Positions 45,533-56,340 of a stretch of DNA of 64,000 bases are shown one piece after another. How positions within the stretch are numbered: the first letter of the stretch is position 1; every line of letters starts with the position of its first letter. Origin of the DNA: Sipunculus nudus. Its lineage: Eukaryota > Annelida > Sipuncula > Golfingiida > Sipunculidae. The notes below the pieces were generated by a model. That model was given only the letters and a program-made list of their open reading frames with translations. It searched no databases and was not told the DNA's origin. Both the position numbers and the translations under genes were made by a program. Location of the stretch: NCBI GenBank assembly GCA_026874595.1, contig CM049308.1, positions 94,727,624-94,791,623 of the forward strand, written 5' to 3'.

Positions 45533-45885
45533 TTTGACGCGAGTTTGCTGATGACACCGGCGGCACCAGCGCTACCAAAAGCACCCGTGATGGAGGTCAA
45601 GGCTGTTGCTGCCAGGCTCAGACCAGCAGCCCCTGCACTCTGACACGCTGCCACCACGCCCGCTCCTATCCCTGTCGTAGCCGAGGCGGACATCATGCTG
45701 GCCCCGAGACTCCCGGCTGTTATCCCAGCACTGGTAAAACCTGCTGCTCCTAAAATCACCGGCGCTGCCAGAGGGGCTGCAACGGCGCCTGCTCCGGCAA
45801 CCGCACCAATGACGATGTACTTCACAGGAAACTTGCTGGAGGACGTCAAACCGCTGACGGTTCCTGCTGTCACAAACGAGGCCAT
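45529..45885 (-). CDS. ISG12 / IFI27-IFI6-like protein exon
   Basis: The open frame of 118 residues starts MASFVTAGTVSGLTSSSKFP and ends SKLASK with TAA at 45531-45529. After a short N-terminus it is a Gly/Ala-rich hydrophobic stretch with GFTSAGITAGSLGASMMS, then AACQSAGAAGLS, the signature of the ISG12 family (IFI6, IFI27). Vertebrate members of 120-130 residues sit in mitochondria or other membranes and affect apoptosis and antiviral responses. ATG is preceded by the acceptor TTCTCTTTCAG/T, so a 5' non-coding exon should lie further right. If the GT at 45532-45531 is used, the coding part is 45533-45885 and continues into the acyltransferase-like exon. Otherwise it is a stand-alone ISG12. 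Confidence 0.85.
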   Translation of the reverse strand: MASFVTAGTVSGLTSSSKFPVKYIVIGAVAGAGAVAAPLAAPVILGAAGFTSAGITAGSLGASMMSASATTGIGAGVVAACQSAGAAGLSLAATALTSITGAFGSAGAAGVISKLASK

Positions 45886-46052
45886 ACTGAAAGAGAATAC
45901 TCAAAATCACCTTTACTGGAAACGTGCAAGGATTTGTCAAGCCGCCGACAGTTCCTGCTGTCACAATGGATGCCATACTGAAAGAGAATACACAGAAGCA
46001 ACGTCACTGGAAACGTGCAAGAAAACGTCAAGCTGCTGACAGTTCCTGTTGC
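45886..46052 (-). repeat. 91 bp tandem copies of acceptor plus start of the ISG12-like exon
   Basis: Reading the minus strand, TATTCTCTTTCAGTATGGC occurs at the true exon start and again 91 bases upstream (ATG at 45976). It is followed by the similar coding text MASIVTAGTVGGLTN and CTFPVK. A third, more decayed copy (GGAACTGTCAGCAGCTTGAC) lies further upstream without its ATG. Copy 2 is out of frame with the real exon unless an internal splice is used. Confidence 0.85.
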
Positions 46053-47640
46053 CTGCGCCCTAAAATAGTACCATCTATAACTAGTGCCTAAAACAAAAAG
46101 TTTTCAGGAAAAACTAGAATGGCTTGTTTTCCCACTTGCAAATACAGATGCTTCCACCGAGAAAAAACTCCGTCGAGAATAATGTAGAGACAATTGGTAT
46201 ACCAAATTTGAGGACAAAATGTGAAATACTTCAACAGTTATGGATTTCGCAAAATATTTTCATTTCGGTTGACTTGACCTTGAAGATGAAGGTGATGGTC
46301 ACTGGGTTTCTTTCCTCGTCCAAGATTTTGGTAGGAACCATTATTGTGTCCAATTTTGGAGGAAAATATGCAGCCCTTCAAAAGTTAACGTGTTCACAAG
46401 ATAACGCAAACAAATTTACATTCTGGCAGATGTGACCATGAGGATGAAAGTCAAGGTCACCGGGTTTCGAACTCGTACGAGATTTTGGTGGGAACAATCA
46501 GTGTTTCAAATTTCGGAGGAAAACATGCAGCCCTTCAAAAGTTATCGTGTTAACAAGATATCCTACAGACGACGATATTGTCGGGCTTTGGCGCTATCTT
46601 AATATTTGCGGGTTATAAATTATTTAAATTGGTTTACACACACAGGTAAAGACCAACGTCTGTTAATTATAAGCTGATTATATACTCATAACTGGCCAAA
46701 TTATGTAAAAATAACAAGAGCACCGCAAGAGTGCATTATACACCCACTGTATGTCTTGTGACCTCTGACCTCGTAAAATATGCGTTAATTTTGCTGAGGA
46801 ATAGATTTAGGAGAAATACTCTATTGATTAATATTATTAAAATCCATCATATTCCTGGTAAGTTGTCGTGGCGATATCACAAAATAACTTTGTGACCTCT
46901 GGATTCTCATTAAATATGTGTGGGAGTTGTCTATAACCGTACTCGGGCGAGATAATCTCTTGATAAGACGTTCTGGTGAGTTTCATGAAAATCTGTTAAT
47001 TTCCTGTTAAATTATCGCGGCGACATTAAAAGTTTAAAGGATGGATGGACGGGCCGTAGGTATACCATAACACGTTCCGTCTTAGCCAGACACGTGTCCT
47101 AATTTGTTATCTTATCTAGGCATAGGGCGAATCCTTTTAATATGTAAACATTTTGCACTTGGAATAATAGTAAAACAGTCGCGGGGGGGGGGGGGGGGGG
47201 GGACACTTCCAGTCTGTAAAGATATATAGGGGGGTGTGGACCAAGGTACAATAAGGAATACTGCAAGAGTAGGCTACATAACACGCCCGTCGCATGTTTG
47301 TGACCTCTGACCTCGTTGAATATGCATAGATATACAGCAGGGATTCTAACTTAGGCGGGTTATTATATTGGTAAATATTTCAGTTGAGTTTCATCCAAAT
47401 ACAAATATTCCTGGTAAGTTATTGCGGCGAAACAAAAAATAAGCCTGGTGACCTCTTACCTGAATAAATGTGCGTGGGTTCAACCTCAAATCGAACTTTT
47501 ACAAGATAATCTATAGTTATGGTAAGTTTCGGCGGCACTAAAAGTTGACGGACAGAAGGACAGCACGACGGACCGTGGGCATACCATAATAAGTCCCGTC
47601 TATGACGAGCATATAAAATGAGTCACTGAGAGGTAAACTT
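46053..47640 (+). repeat. Dispersed repeats of unknown class, several partial copies
   Basis: Near-duplicate paragraphs are seen. GATTTTGGTAGGAACCATTA and ATTTTGGTGGGAACAATCAG lie near 46325 and 46483, each followed by GCAGCCCTTCAAAAGTTA. A second family starts ACAAGAGCACCGCAAGAGTG near 46716, contains TTGTGACCTCTGACCTCGT, and ends with GGACGGGCCGTAGGTATACC. It recurs around 47280-47600. A run of 20 G lies at 47183-47202. No gene was recognised; the 5' exon of the ISG12-like gene could lie here unseen. Confidence 0.55.
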
Positions 47641-48266
47641 TAATGTTTAAACCAACTTTATTACATATGCATGAAAATATAAAACAAGCGTCCAAAGTTT
47701 TTATTATAGGGGACAGTCCCCTTGCATGTCCTGGCCAAGGCTGAAGTAACATACGTACTTCAAGAAAAAAAATTTATCACAGTACGAGTGGGAAGTTCGG
47801 TCGGATAGGTGACAGGGGAAAGGGCCATGCGCTGCTTGCAATATCGTTCACCCATTGAATATATCGTATCGAGCGCCTGTGTATAATTAGTAAGACCACA
47901 CTGCCCACAGGACCACCGATCCACTCCTTTTCCGGATCTGGGCACCTTTTTTAGGTTTTGTCATAACACAGGCGTTTGAATTGCTATTAGTGTATATTTC
48001 GTTTAAATTTGTTACTTTTCCGGGTCATTTCCTTATATCTAACAGTTATTACTTATCTGATTTTCCCAGCGTTTTTCACACTGTATGGTCCATCTTATCC
48101 CCCGGCGATTGAAAAAGAGCCCCCCCCCCCCCCCTTCATTACGCTTCGGCCTTTTGAAATCAGTTCGGCTAAGTTAAAACAAAAGGCTTTTGTTTTGACT
48201 TGGCCGAGTGTGATTGAAGATTGCCATGTTTTCAGTGTTCACATGCATGCTCCCGAGTAGCCCATC
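47641..48266. other. Spacer, no gene recognised
   Basis: AT-rich sequence with a run of 14-15 C at about 48120-48134. No exon or repeat family was identified. Confidence 0.4.
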
Positions 48267-48393
48267 TCGATCGATCAAAGTCCATACATGGACCTCTATC
48301 ATTCTATGTCCTATGTTAGGTACTTATGTTGATGTCCGTCCAGCAGAAGTATTCTATAGGACATACAGGTCCATGTATGGATTAGATCGATCA
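48267..48393. repeat. Foldback inverted repeat
   Basis: The left arm (about 48267-48314) contains CGATCGATCAAAGTCCATAC and ATGGACCT...TATGTCCTAT. The right arm (about 48354-48393) is its inverse, with ATAGGACATACAGGTCCATG then TATGGATTAGATCGATC. Arms of about 40-48 bases with a few mismatches enclose about 40 bases of loop. Confidence 0.85.
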
Positions 48394-51300
48394 GTAATAT
48401 CGAATAATGATGAATACCAAACCATGGTGAACACTGATTAATTTAAGGGCCTCTCATCTGCATCTATTGTTGTGCCGGTCAACACATCCAGGTGAAATGT
48501 TTTACCAACCTTCAGTGCAGACAGCTGGTTAATCACGCTGGCCCTCAAGTTTTTGAACCACAGTCAATGAACAAAGTTACGTTACCTGCTGGTAGGTTCG
48601 CTTTGTCATGTGACACGTGCTGCACGATCCTGGGTCACGTGCTCACTGTCCACGTCGCTGGTTGGTGAACTTTCCCAGAATTCAGAAATGGGCCTTTTTC
48701 AGGGGCAGATTTTTTAGAGGGTAGCCCCTTTCTGTTTTTGACAGAGTCTATTTGGCTTCCCGATCCCAATAAAATTGTAACTGCCCTCAATTCAGTCCCA
48801 ATTTTGAATCTATTATTTAAAAAAAAAATAACTGGTGTTTTGGGGGGGGGGGGGGGGGGGCTCGGCTGCATGGGATTTGATGTACTTAGGGCCTATGGCT
48901 TAATGAACCCTTAAGTTAACATTGACTTCCAGCAAGACAGAAGTTTTTTTTATTTATTTATTCTAATTAAGCATTGACCAATAAATTACGGCAAAAATGC
49001 ACCAGAATGCAGGAGTATACATACAGTTTTTTCAAACTTTGCACACCGTGAGAGGGGGAACCAGGCCCGTAGGCTGGGGGGGTTCGGTGGGTTCGGACGA
49101 ACCCCCCCCCCCCCCCCCCCCCCCGCTGAGCATTTGAGTTCCACCTGGCAAATACAGATATGCTATAATCTGGGAAAATTATACAGAACTTTATGTTTAA
49201 CCCCTTCTGTCCGGTTCCATGCATGTCCCCACAAGGAAAGACTACATTTCTTTATAAATATTGTTTATAGCGGCCTCTTTTCTTTAGCTCTGTCAGGGAT
49301 GTAGATTGCAAGTACAGTTCAAAATGTACTTGTTTTCACCTCCAAAACGAGCTTTAAATAACCCGTTCACTGCTTGATTCTGATTATAGTCCAGAACTGG
49401 ATGTTTGTTGCCGTGTGAAAGGGGATAAAGAGAAAATTGTTGATTGCCCCCTCTCATGCAAAGAGGGCAGTAGCACCCTCTTGTTTCCGGGCCAACGGGT
49501 GTAACTAAGGCCACTTAAATTTGTCAATAGAGCACAGGGGGTATACGTGCCATGGGATCAAACCAAGCTTGATTCCATAAGAATAATAAATAAAGGTAGA
49601 AACCAAACAAAAAGTTAAAATATATAAAGATTAATGAATGAGCTTATGGAACTTTTCGATTTGTTGGTGTTGTAAAATAAAAGGAGGGCCTTGCATATTG
49701 CTTCGTTAGTTCAGAAGACTATCTGGCGATGATCCACTGTCTGTAGTCGTCCTATTAGCAGTTTGTCTGCCCGTTAGATTAGCATGTTTTTACATCGTTA
49801 CCTACGGATTTGAAATTTTACATACAGTACGATATACAGAAATTCTACCAAACCGGAAACTAGGTCAGTGTGCTTTGTTCTTTTGAAAAATTAAACTAAA
49901 CCAGTTTGCATTCAAAACCTATTATAACAATTCAAACCGCCTTATATAAAAAAAAAGTTTAGCTTGTATTGTTCTGATTAAGGCAGTTAAAGGCACAGAG
50001 CTTTTTCATTATATGTTCGATGTATATGAGGAAAATCAAGTCAGTATTGAGTAAATAGAAAAATTTATAGACTGGATCATGTGTTTAGTCGAGAATCTTT
50101 TTACTAAATGAATATGTTAAGCGCTTTAGCTGGAGCTCAGTTCATCCAGAAAATAACTACAGTTAATTTAGATTTAAGTATACACCGGAGATCAGGTCAG
50201 AAATTTAATGTATTTTTAAAGTAATCAACAAATGTAAAATCACTACCATGAATTTCATCCTATACTTTGACTATCGCATATTGTTTTCTTAATTGTAAGC
50301 ACAGTTGATTTAATGAAAACATGGATTTAAGCTATTGGTTCTAAAATTCTAAGGCAGTTACCCAAAAACACTGGTCAGGTATGGGAGTTTTCAAGGGGGT
50401 AATACTATATAATTTATGCGAAATCCAGGTCAGGGAACAGGCCACCTCCACAGTGTACTGGAGGGCAAGCTGGCGATTTGCTATAGATATAGGTCACGTG
50501 GTCCTATTTGTTTACATGACCTGGGGTCACCAAGCCCTGAACCTGAAGGAGAGTAGTAAATGGTCTGGCTTTCTCTGGTTGGCTCTAGCCATCATGTGCT
50601 GGAGCATCAAAAACACCCCATTGTTTGATTTTTAAGTATTTTAAGCATAATTCCCAATAAAATTGACAGTATTGGTCAAATTGTTTTAAATCTATGGCCA
50701 ATCAAAGAGATGTTGTCCAAATGCTTGTTTGGGACTGCTTGGTGGGGTATTTTGGGCTTCACTGCATTCGGGCCAGGATGGTTAAAAAAGGAGATACACA
50801 AGTCCCCTTTTTCTTGGTCAAGTTTGACTGAAGAAACAACAAGTTCTCAGGTAAAAAAAAGTTTAATATCAGAATTTATTTTGAAAATTATTTAAAAGAG
50901 GCCCAAACCTCAGGTGTTTTATAGATGTTATATAGGGAAAATAAATACAACCACGTGTCCTATATGTCGAAGTGGAGCACACCTGCTGTGTGCCCCTTGC
51001 CTGAAGGGACTGAGGAATGACATACCGTATTTATTCCAATTTGGCGATCCCTCTTATTTCTCAATAAATATTTTTTTTGTCAGATTTTAGGCTATACACC
51101 CCCTAAATAGTTCAGTTAACACATTTCATTTATCATACAGTATAATGTATATAATAGTTTGTTTTTATTCGGAACTCGCAGAAGTGCCCTGGATCTTAAT
51201 TGATCCTTGTTCAAGCTCCGGCCCAGTTCTATTCATTTGTCAAAGAATGTTAATATAATTCTGACTCTTTCAGCTTCTAACTGCCTCGCCTGCTGGTCAT

Positions 51301-51935
51301 TTTTTTTTTAATTTATGCAAATTTCGAGTATAGCTAGAAACGGCAAACAGTGTCCTCTTTGACACCAAACAATACCCGGTTCATTTCTTTCCAAGAATGT
51401 TAATTTTTTTATCTGCTTTGAACGTATATCAAGTTCAACCAACCTCATTTAACTGTCAGTTAACGTGATAATCACTGGAATGAACAGCTACCGGAGAATA
51501 TCGGATGACTGCATGAGGTGTGAGTTTGACAATGAATATGGTTGTTTCCTATTCAAATCTGAAATGAAATGGATGTCAATGCACTTTTTTTTGGAACTGA
51601 AATGTTCCATCATGAAATCGAACCCTCCCACTCAGCAGTGAACCCCCCCCCCCCCCCCCCCACACACACACCCTCCCAACGGCGCTGGTGAAACACCTAT
51701 TTATGCTTACTTTTCAAGATGACATCTGTTGATTAGTAATCAATTGGAAATTTAAATGGAACTTGAGGGTTTAGTTCCTTGGCCTGGTCGGTAACTACCA
51801 AAGTCAGCAATTTTAGCAGCGCTAATGCTACCACCTGGTTGAGGATACTGAAATCAATATTGGTATCGGCGACTGAAACGCGACCAAGTGAATTAAGACG
51901 ATGGAAAGCCCATATCGTACTTATCCATTTAATAT
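48394..51935. other. Spacer, no gene recognised
   Basis: Runs of 19 G (48842-48860), 23 C (49102-49124) and 19 C (51643-51661, followed by CACACACA) occur in it. A weak family A-like fragment lies near 49710-49800. No exon with family resemblance was seen on either strand. Confidence 0.4.
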
Positions 51936-52756
51936 ATGATACACATTTACTATTTCTTTTCTTTTCTTTCTCTCTCTCTTTATAGTTCTTTCATCCTTTC
52001 ATATTTCTGTGTCTTTTTTTTATCTATCTCTAATATCTTCTTTTATCTTTTTCCCCCTTTCTTTCTTTTTTTTTTGTTTTCTCGCCCCCCCCCCCTTTTC
52101 TTCTATCCATCTCTTTTCCTCTCTCTTTCTTTCATTCATTCATTCATTCTTTCTTCTCTCTCTTACATTCATCCTTCTTCCTTTCCTTTTAATTTCCTCT
52201 CTCTCTCCCCCTTAGTTATTTCCCTCTGTCTTTCTTTATCTCTGCCTCTATTTTTTTATTCTTTGATTATCCCCTTCTTTTTCTTTTCTTCTCTTTCCTC
52301 ATTTTATTCATGTTCTCTATTCTTTTCTTTTCCTTTTCTGTCTTTTTAATCTATCTCTAATATCTTCTTTTATCTTTCTCCCCCTTTCTTTCTTTTTTTG
52401 TTATCTCGCTCCCCCCCCCCTTTTTTCTTCTATCCATCTCTTTTCCTCTCTCTTTCTTTCATTCATTCATTATTTCTTCTCTCTCTCTTACATTCATCCT
52501 TTTTTCCTTTCCTTTTAATTTCCTCTCTTTCTCCCCCCTTAGTTATTTCCCTCTGTCTTTCTTTATCTCTGCCTCTCTTTTTTCTTCTTTTATTTTTCCC
52601 CTTCTTTTTCTTTCCTTCTCTTTGCTCATTTTATTCATTTTCTCTATTCTTTTCTTTTCCTTTTCCGTTTCTTTTTTTCTGTTTCTCCTTTTATTTCTCC
52701 TACATTTTTTTCACTCTCACTTCCTCTTTCTCTCTTTCTCAATCATTCTTTCCTTT
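51936..52756 (+). repeat. Polypyrimidine block, internally duplicated
   Basis: About 820 bases of almost pure C/T on the plus strand. The text from TCTAATATCTTCTTTTATC through TTTCTTTATCTCTGCCTCT and on to TATTCTTTTCTTTTCC is present twice, at about 52027-52335 and 52358-52660, so the block holds a tandem duplication of about 330 bp. Long F/S/L-rich frames here are artefacts. Confidence 0.92.
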
Positions 52757-52945
52757 TAAGCTCAGCTGACTGTAATTCAAATGAGGTATAGGAATGGCGC
52801 TTTGTCCGTCGTCCGTCTGGTCGTCCGTTATCAGGGCACAAATCGTAACTGCAGGTCCTAGAAACTTCTAAGTGAAAATCCAATCTCTTTGGAAACCTTA
52901 AATTAGGTCACTGTGACCTATATCCTCCGAGCTATGGGGCTTGAA
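52757..52945 (+). repeat. Family A 5' fragment
   Basis: It begins AAGCTCAGCTGACTGTAATT and continues through GTCCGTCGTCCGTCTGG and GGGCACAAATCGTAACTGC to CTCCGAGCTATGGGGCTTGA, where family B sequence takes over. The other side of the family A copy resumes at about 53991. Confidence 0.78.
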
Positions 52946-52955
52946 AGTATACTAG

Positions 52956-53990
52956 AATACGGGTAGTCGACAAGCGACTACGTGTATCAGCCGAAACCAG
53001 AGTGGGACGGGTGAAGTGAGGCATGGATTGAGTGGCAAGTGGAAATAGAGAGAGAAGTGTTGCATATTAGCATGGAGGTCTGCAGCCGAAATGTGTATGT
53101 AGGTGGCGCCACCTGCCACAAAATCCAGAAAGTTATCCAAGTTGTATACAACTGTAAAAATTTAGGCAGATAAGTCAAACAGTCCTGAGATATAAGCCTG
53201 GATGTCGACAGCCTGAACGTGAAAGTAGGTAGCGCCACCTGCCACAAAGTCGAGAAAGCTATCCTATATGTAAATACATGCAAAATTTTAGGCAGATAAG
53301 ACAAACCTGTGGCGAGATATGAGTGATTTTGTCCCACGGCAGACAAACAGACGGAAGCTGTGCAAAAATGGTTGCAGGTGGCGCCACCAGTTTTGTGTAT
53401 CATTAAGAGCTATGTAAGATCTATACACATGCAACATTTCAGGAGGATACGTCAAACCAGTCCTGAGATATAAGCCTGGATGTCTGCAGCCTGAATGTGA
53501 ATGTAGGTGGCGCCTCCTGTCATAAAATCAAGAAAGCAATTCAGGATGAATACACATGCAAACTTTCAGGTGGATAAGTCCATTCACTGCAGTGATATGA
53601 GTGTTTAATCCCAAGGCAGATAAACAGACGCTGTGTAAAAATGATTGCAGGTGGCGCCACCATTTTTTATGTATGTTATAATGCCATCCACGGGCTACAT
53701 TTGTGCAAAATTTTTTTCCTGATTGGTCAAACGAGTTCAAAGATAGGTGGGTTAATGTGTCAAAACATACGCACAGATGGACGCACTTGAGAGAGGATAG
53801 GTCAGAGGTCAACGCGAAATATTTTGGCACCAGTTCACATGTGACCCGATAATCGTGTAAAGTTTCGGAAAAATCTGTCCAGTGGTCTCAGAGTTCTATT
53901 CCGGAATCGAACGCGGCGGCGGCGGCAGCGGCGGCGGCGCAACCTGGTCAAAAACAGAGTACCCGCAAAACTTTGTTTTGGCGGATACAA
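52956..53990 (-). mobile_element. Dispersed element family B, minus orientation
   Basis: Bounded by ACTAGAATACGGGTAGTCGA at the left and AACTTTGTTTTGGCGGATAC AATTA at the right, the reverse of the ends at 34047-34560. The interior holds repeats of about 130 bp with GGTGGCGCCACC or close variants at 53102, 53227, 53377, 53504 and 53650. A GGCGGCGGCGGCAGCGGCGG stretch precedes the right end. No coding frame. Confidence 0.8.
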
Positions 53991-54390
53991 TTACCCTGTC
54001 TGTCAATTCGTCTGTCTGTCTGTCCATCTGTCCATCCACACAAATTGTTTTCAGATGATAACTCCAGGTTGGATTGACACATGGATTTTAAACTTAAGTT
54101 ACATATGGCCCACCACTAAAGCAAGAATCTGTATGAATTTTGGGTCATTAGGTCAAAGGTCAAGGTCACAGGACTCGCCTATTTAAAAGATTATGGCTGC
54201 ATTTTAAGCCAAGCTTTTCATCCAAAACTTTCCATCATTTAGCTGACTTGCCAGTATGGGGAGAGCATAATTGAATTTGGGGTCACAAGGTCAAAGGTCA
54301 AGGTCGCAGGGGCCATCTGTTCACAAATTAGTTTTCAGATGATAAATCCAGTTTAGTTTGACATATTGGTTTCAAACTTAACAAGTTTCA
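53991..54390 (+). repeat. Family A interior fragment with DR1-like motifs
   Basis: It starts at CCCTGTCTGTC and runs through the GATGATAACTCCAGGTTGGA paragraph and two exact AGGTCAAAGGTCA words (54150-54162 and 54288-54300). It breaks off near 54390 without the family 3' end. Confidence 0.72.
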
Positions 54391-55957
54391 GGTTATTGTT
54401 GCGTCGCCGGCCCATCAAGGGCTATATGATGGGGCTATAGCACGATACGATCTGTTACTCTTAAACAAAAAATTGAATAAAATTATTTCCTATGGTTTTA
54501 ACATACCAATGTTCACATTATGTTGTATGTAGAAAGGCCTGTAAAGACATTCTGGAATGCTTGAAGCACCTATAACATTAATAACTGATAAATTTTGTCC
54601 AGAGAATTGAAGCATTAACAGCCTTGTAGACATCTTACATTTGGTGGCAGTCCTTTTTGATACTTTAGGCCTGTGTAATAACATGTTCATATTTTCACTT
54701 CTTTAGTGCAAACTAGTGCTGTGAATAGAACTGTATTGTTTTTCAGTAGTCAAATATACAATACACATAGATGTACTGAACATTAATCAAAGGATATATT
54801 TTATATCTCACAGTTAAGTCTGGAGTGTTATCATCACAGTTAACTGCAGGGGCAATCTCCACATGGCATCAGTCACTAAAATAAGCAATTGAGGAGTCTA
54901 TTCTGATGGGCAACAGAGATCTCTATCCTTCTGTTCGCCATTATCTCGGCAAGCCGTTTTCCTATTTGTTAGGGTCTTACAACAAGCTGGCTCATTTGAA
55001 TGGATATGTTGACAACAAACGCACGTACGTGTTACGAGATGATAACCAGATAATAAACAAAGGTCAGATCATTGCCGTAAATTATGAATAAAGCTTTCTA
55101 ACTAATAACAGTTTGTTATAGCCCACCAAGCAGTTCTTTCACTGAAAACTTTCCATGATGAGAATTAAACATATTTAAGATAAACACGTACTTTTAGGCC
55201 GAAGCGGACTATGGGCTACGCGCTGAGCGCTTAGTGTAATAAGGCCGTTTATATATGCATGCATGGTCAGCGGACTGCACGATGGTTGATAGCCGTCAGT
55301 CGACAAATAGATAATGATAAGTAGGAAGTATTAAGTCAAGTAAACAACATTTTTTTTTCTAAAACCTTTAAAATAAACATCCATTAACCAGTTGTGAACA
55401 TAATTTTGGACATTGGCAGTTATCTGACGTGTTTATCTGTAATTATCGTTCGAGGGAGCTTGCTCTCTATTCCGTGCAACAAGTTTCCATGACGTTAATG
55501 TAATTCAACGTCAGGTCCCATGATAAGGCGGGACATGAAGCGAGTTTCGTCATGCGGTAAGAACTTTCCGATGTAATTCTTTGAGTAAAACCCCACTTTA
55601 CGAATATTAATCTTTGCAATCAGTGAAAGATCACACGAGATCTATAGTATCTAGTACATTTATTGTGATTTACTGGAGCGTAAAATTGCTTGTTTTCAAA
55701 ATCAAAATCGAGCTACTATAAATGATTCACCATGAGCCAGTGAGGGCAAGTTGGAGGGTCTGCAGTTTAAAACGCTGATCAGCGCGCTGATCAGCCACCT
55801 TTTAATTAAAGCATTAATTTCAGGCAAATAAGCCCCCATATAGCAACCTTCGACTATTGTGTGAATAAATAAATATGATTTAAAGACACCTATGCATTTA
55901 TTTTTATTGTGTTAAATTATTTTATACATGAAACGCAACTTACCTGCCTTGCAGTGA
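54391..55957. other. Spacer, no gene recognised
   Basis: AT-rich sequence without recognised exons, RNA genes or repeats. A short palindromic GATCAGCGCGCTGATC occurs near 55777. Confidence 0.4.
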
Positions 55958-56340
55958 CTACTCGGAAACGATTGCAGATGGCGCCACGAGTCTTTTGTAT
56001 GTGATGGGGAGTATATCCAAGATCAGATGGAAAATACATTTTTGCACGCCAAGCAAAAATGATTGTATGTGGTGCCAACAGTCTCGAGTATAAACATGTT
56101 CAAATTTAGCCCAATACAATGAACCACTCCTGAGATACGGGCTGTTATCACTAAGACACCCAAACTGCATGAAAAGGATTGTATGTGGTGTCACCAGTCT
56201 TTGTTACGCACCATTTCACATGTGAGCAAATAAGTATACTGGGTTTCGAAAAAATCGATTCAAGGGTCTCAGAGGAGTCTCGAATGCGGCGCAGGAACCC
56301 GCGTGAAAACAGTATCCGCAAAACTCTGTTTTGGCGCATT
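55958..56340 (-). mobile_element. Family B fragment, minus orientation
   Basis: It carries GCAGATGGCGCCACGAGTCT and similar segments near 56070 and 56185, and ends with ATCCGCAAAACTCTGTTTTG GCGCATTC, a decayed version of the family B end. The opposite end is missing. Confidence 0.6.

Noticed and set aside
45572-45976. Alternative 134-codon frame starting at the copied ATG (MASIVTAGTVGG)
   Set aside because: It shares only the first 22 residues with the ISG12-like protein, then runs in the wrong frame across the real exon. It is better explained as a tandem copy of the exon start.
51936-52769. F/S/L-rich frames of 68-137 codons resembling membrane proteins
   Set aside because: They are translations of the polypyrimidine block, with no start context or family similarity.
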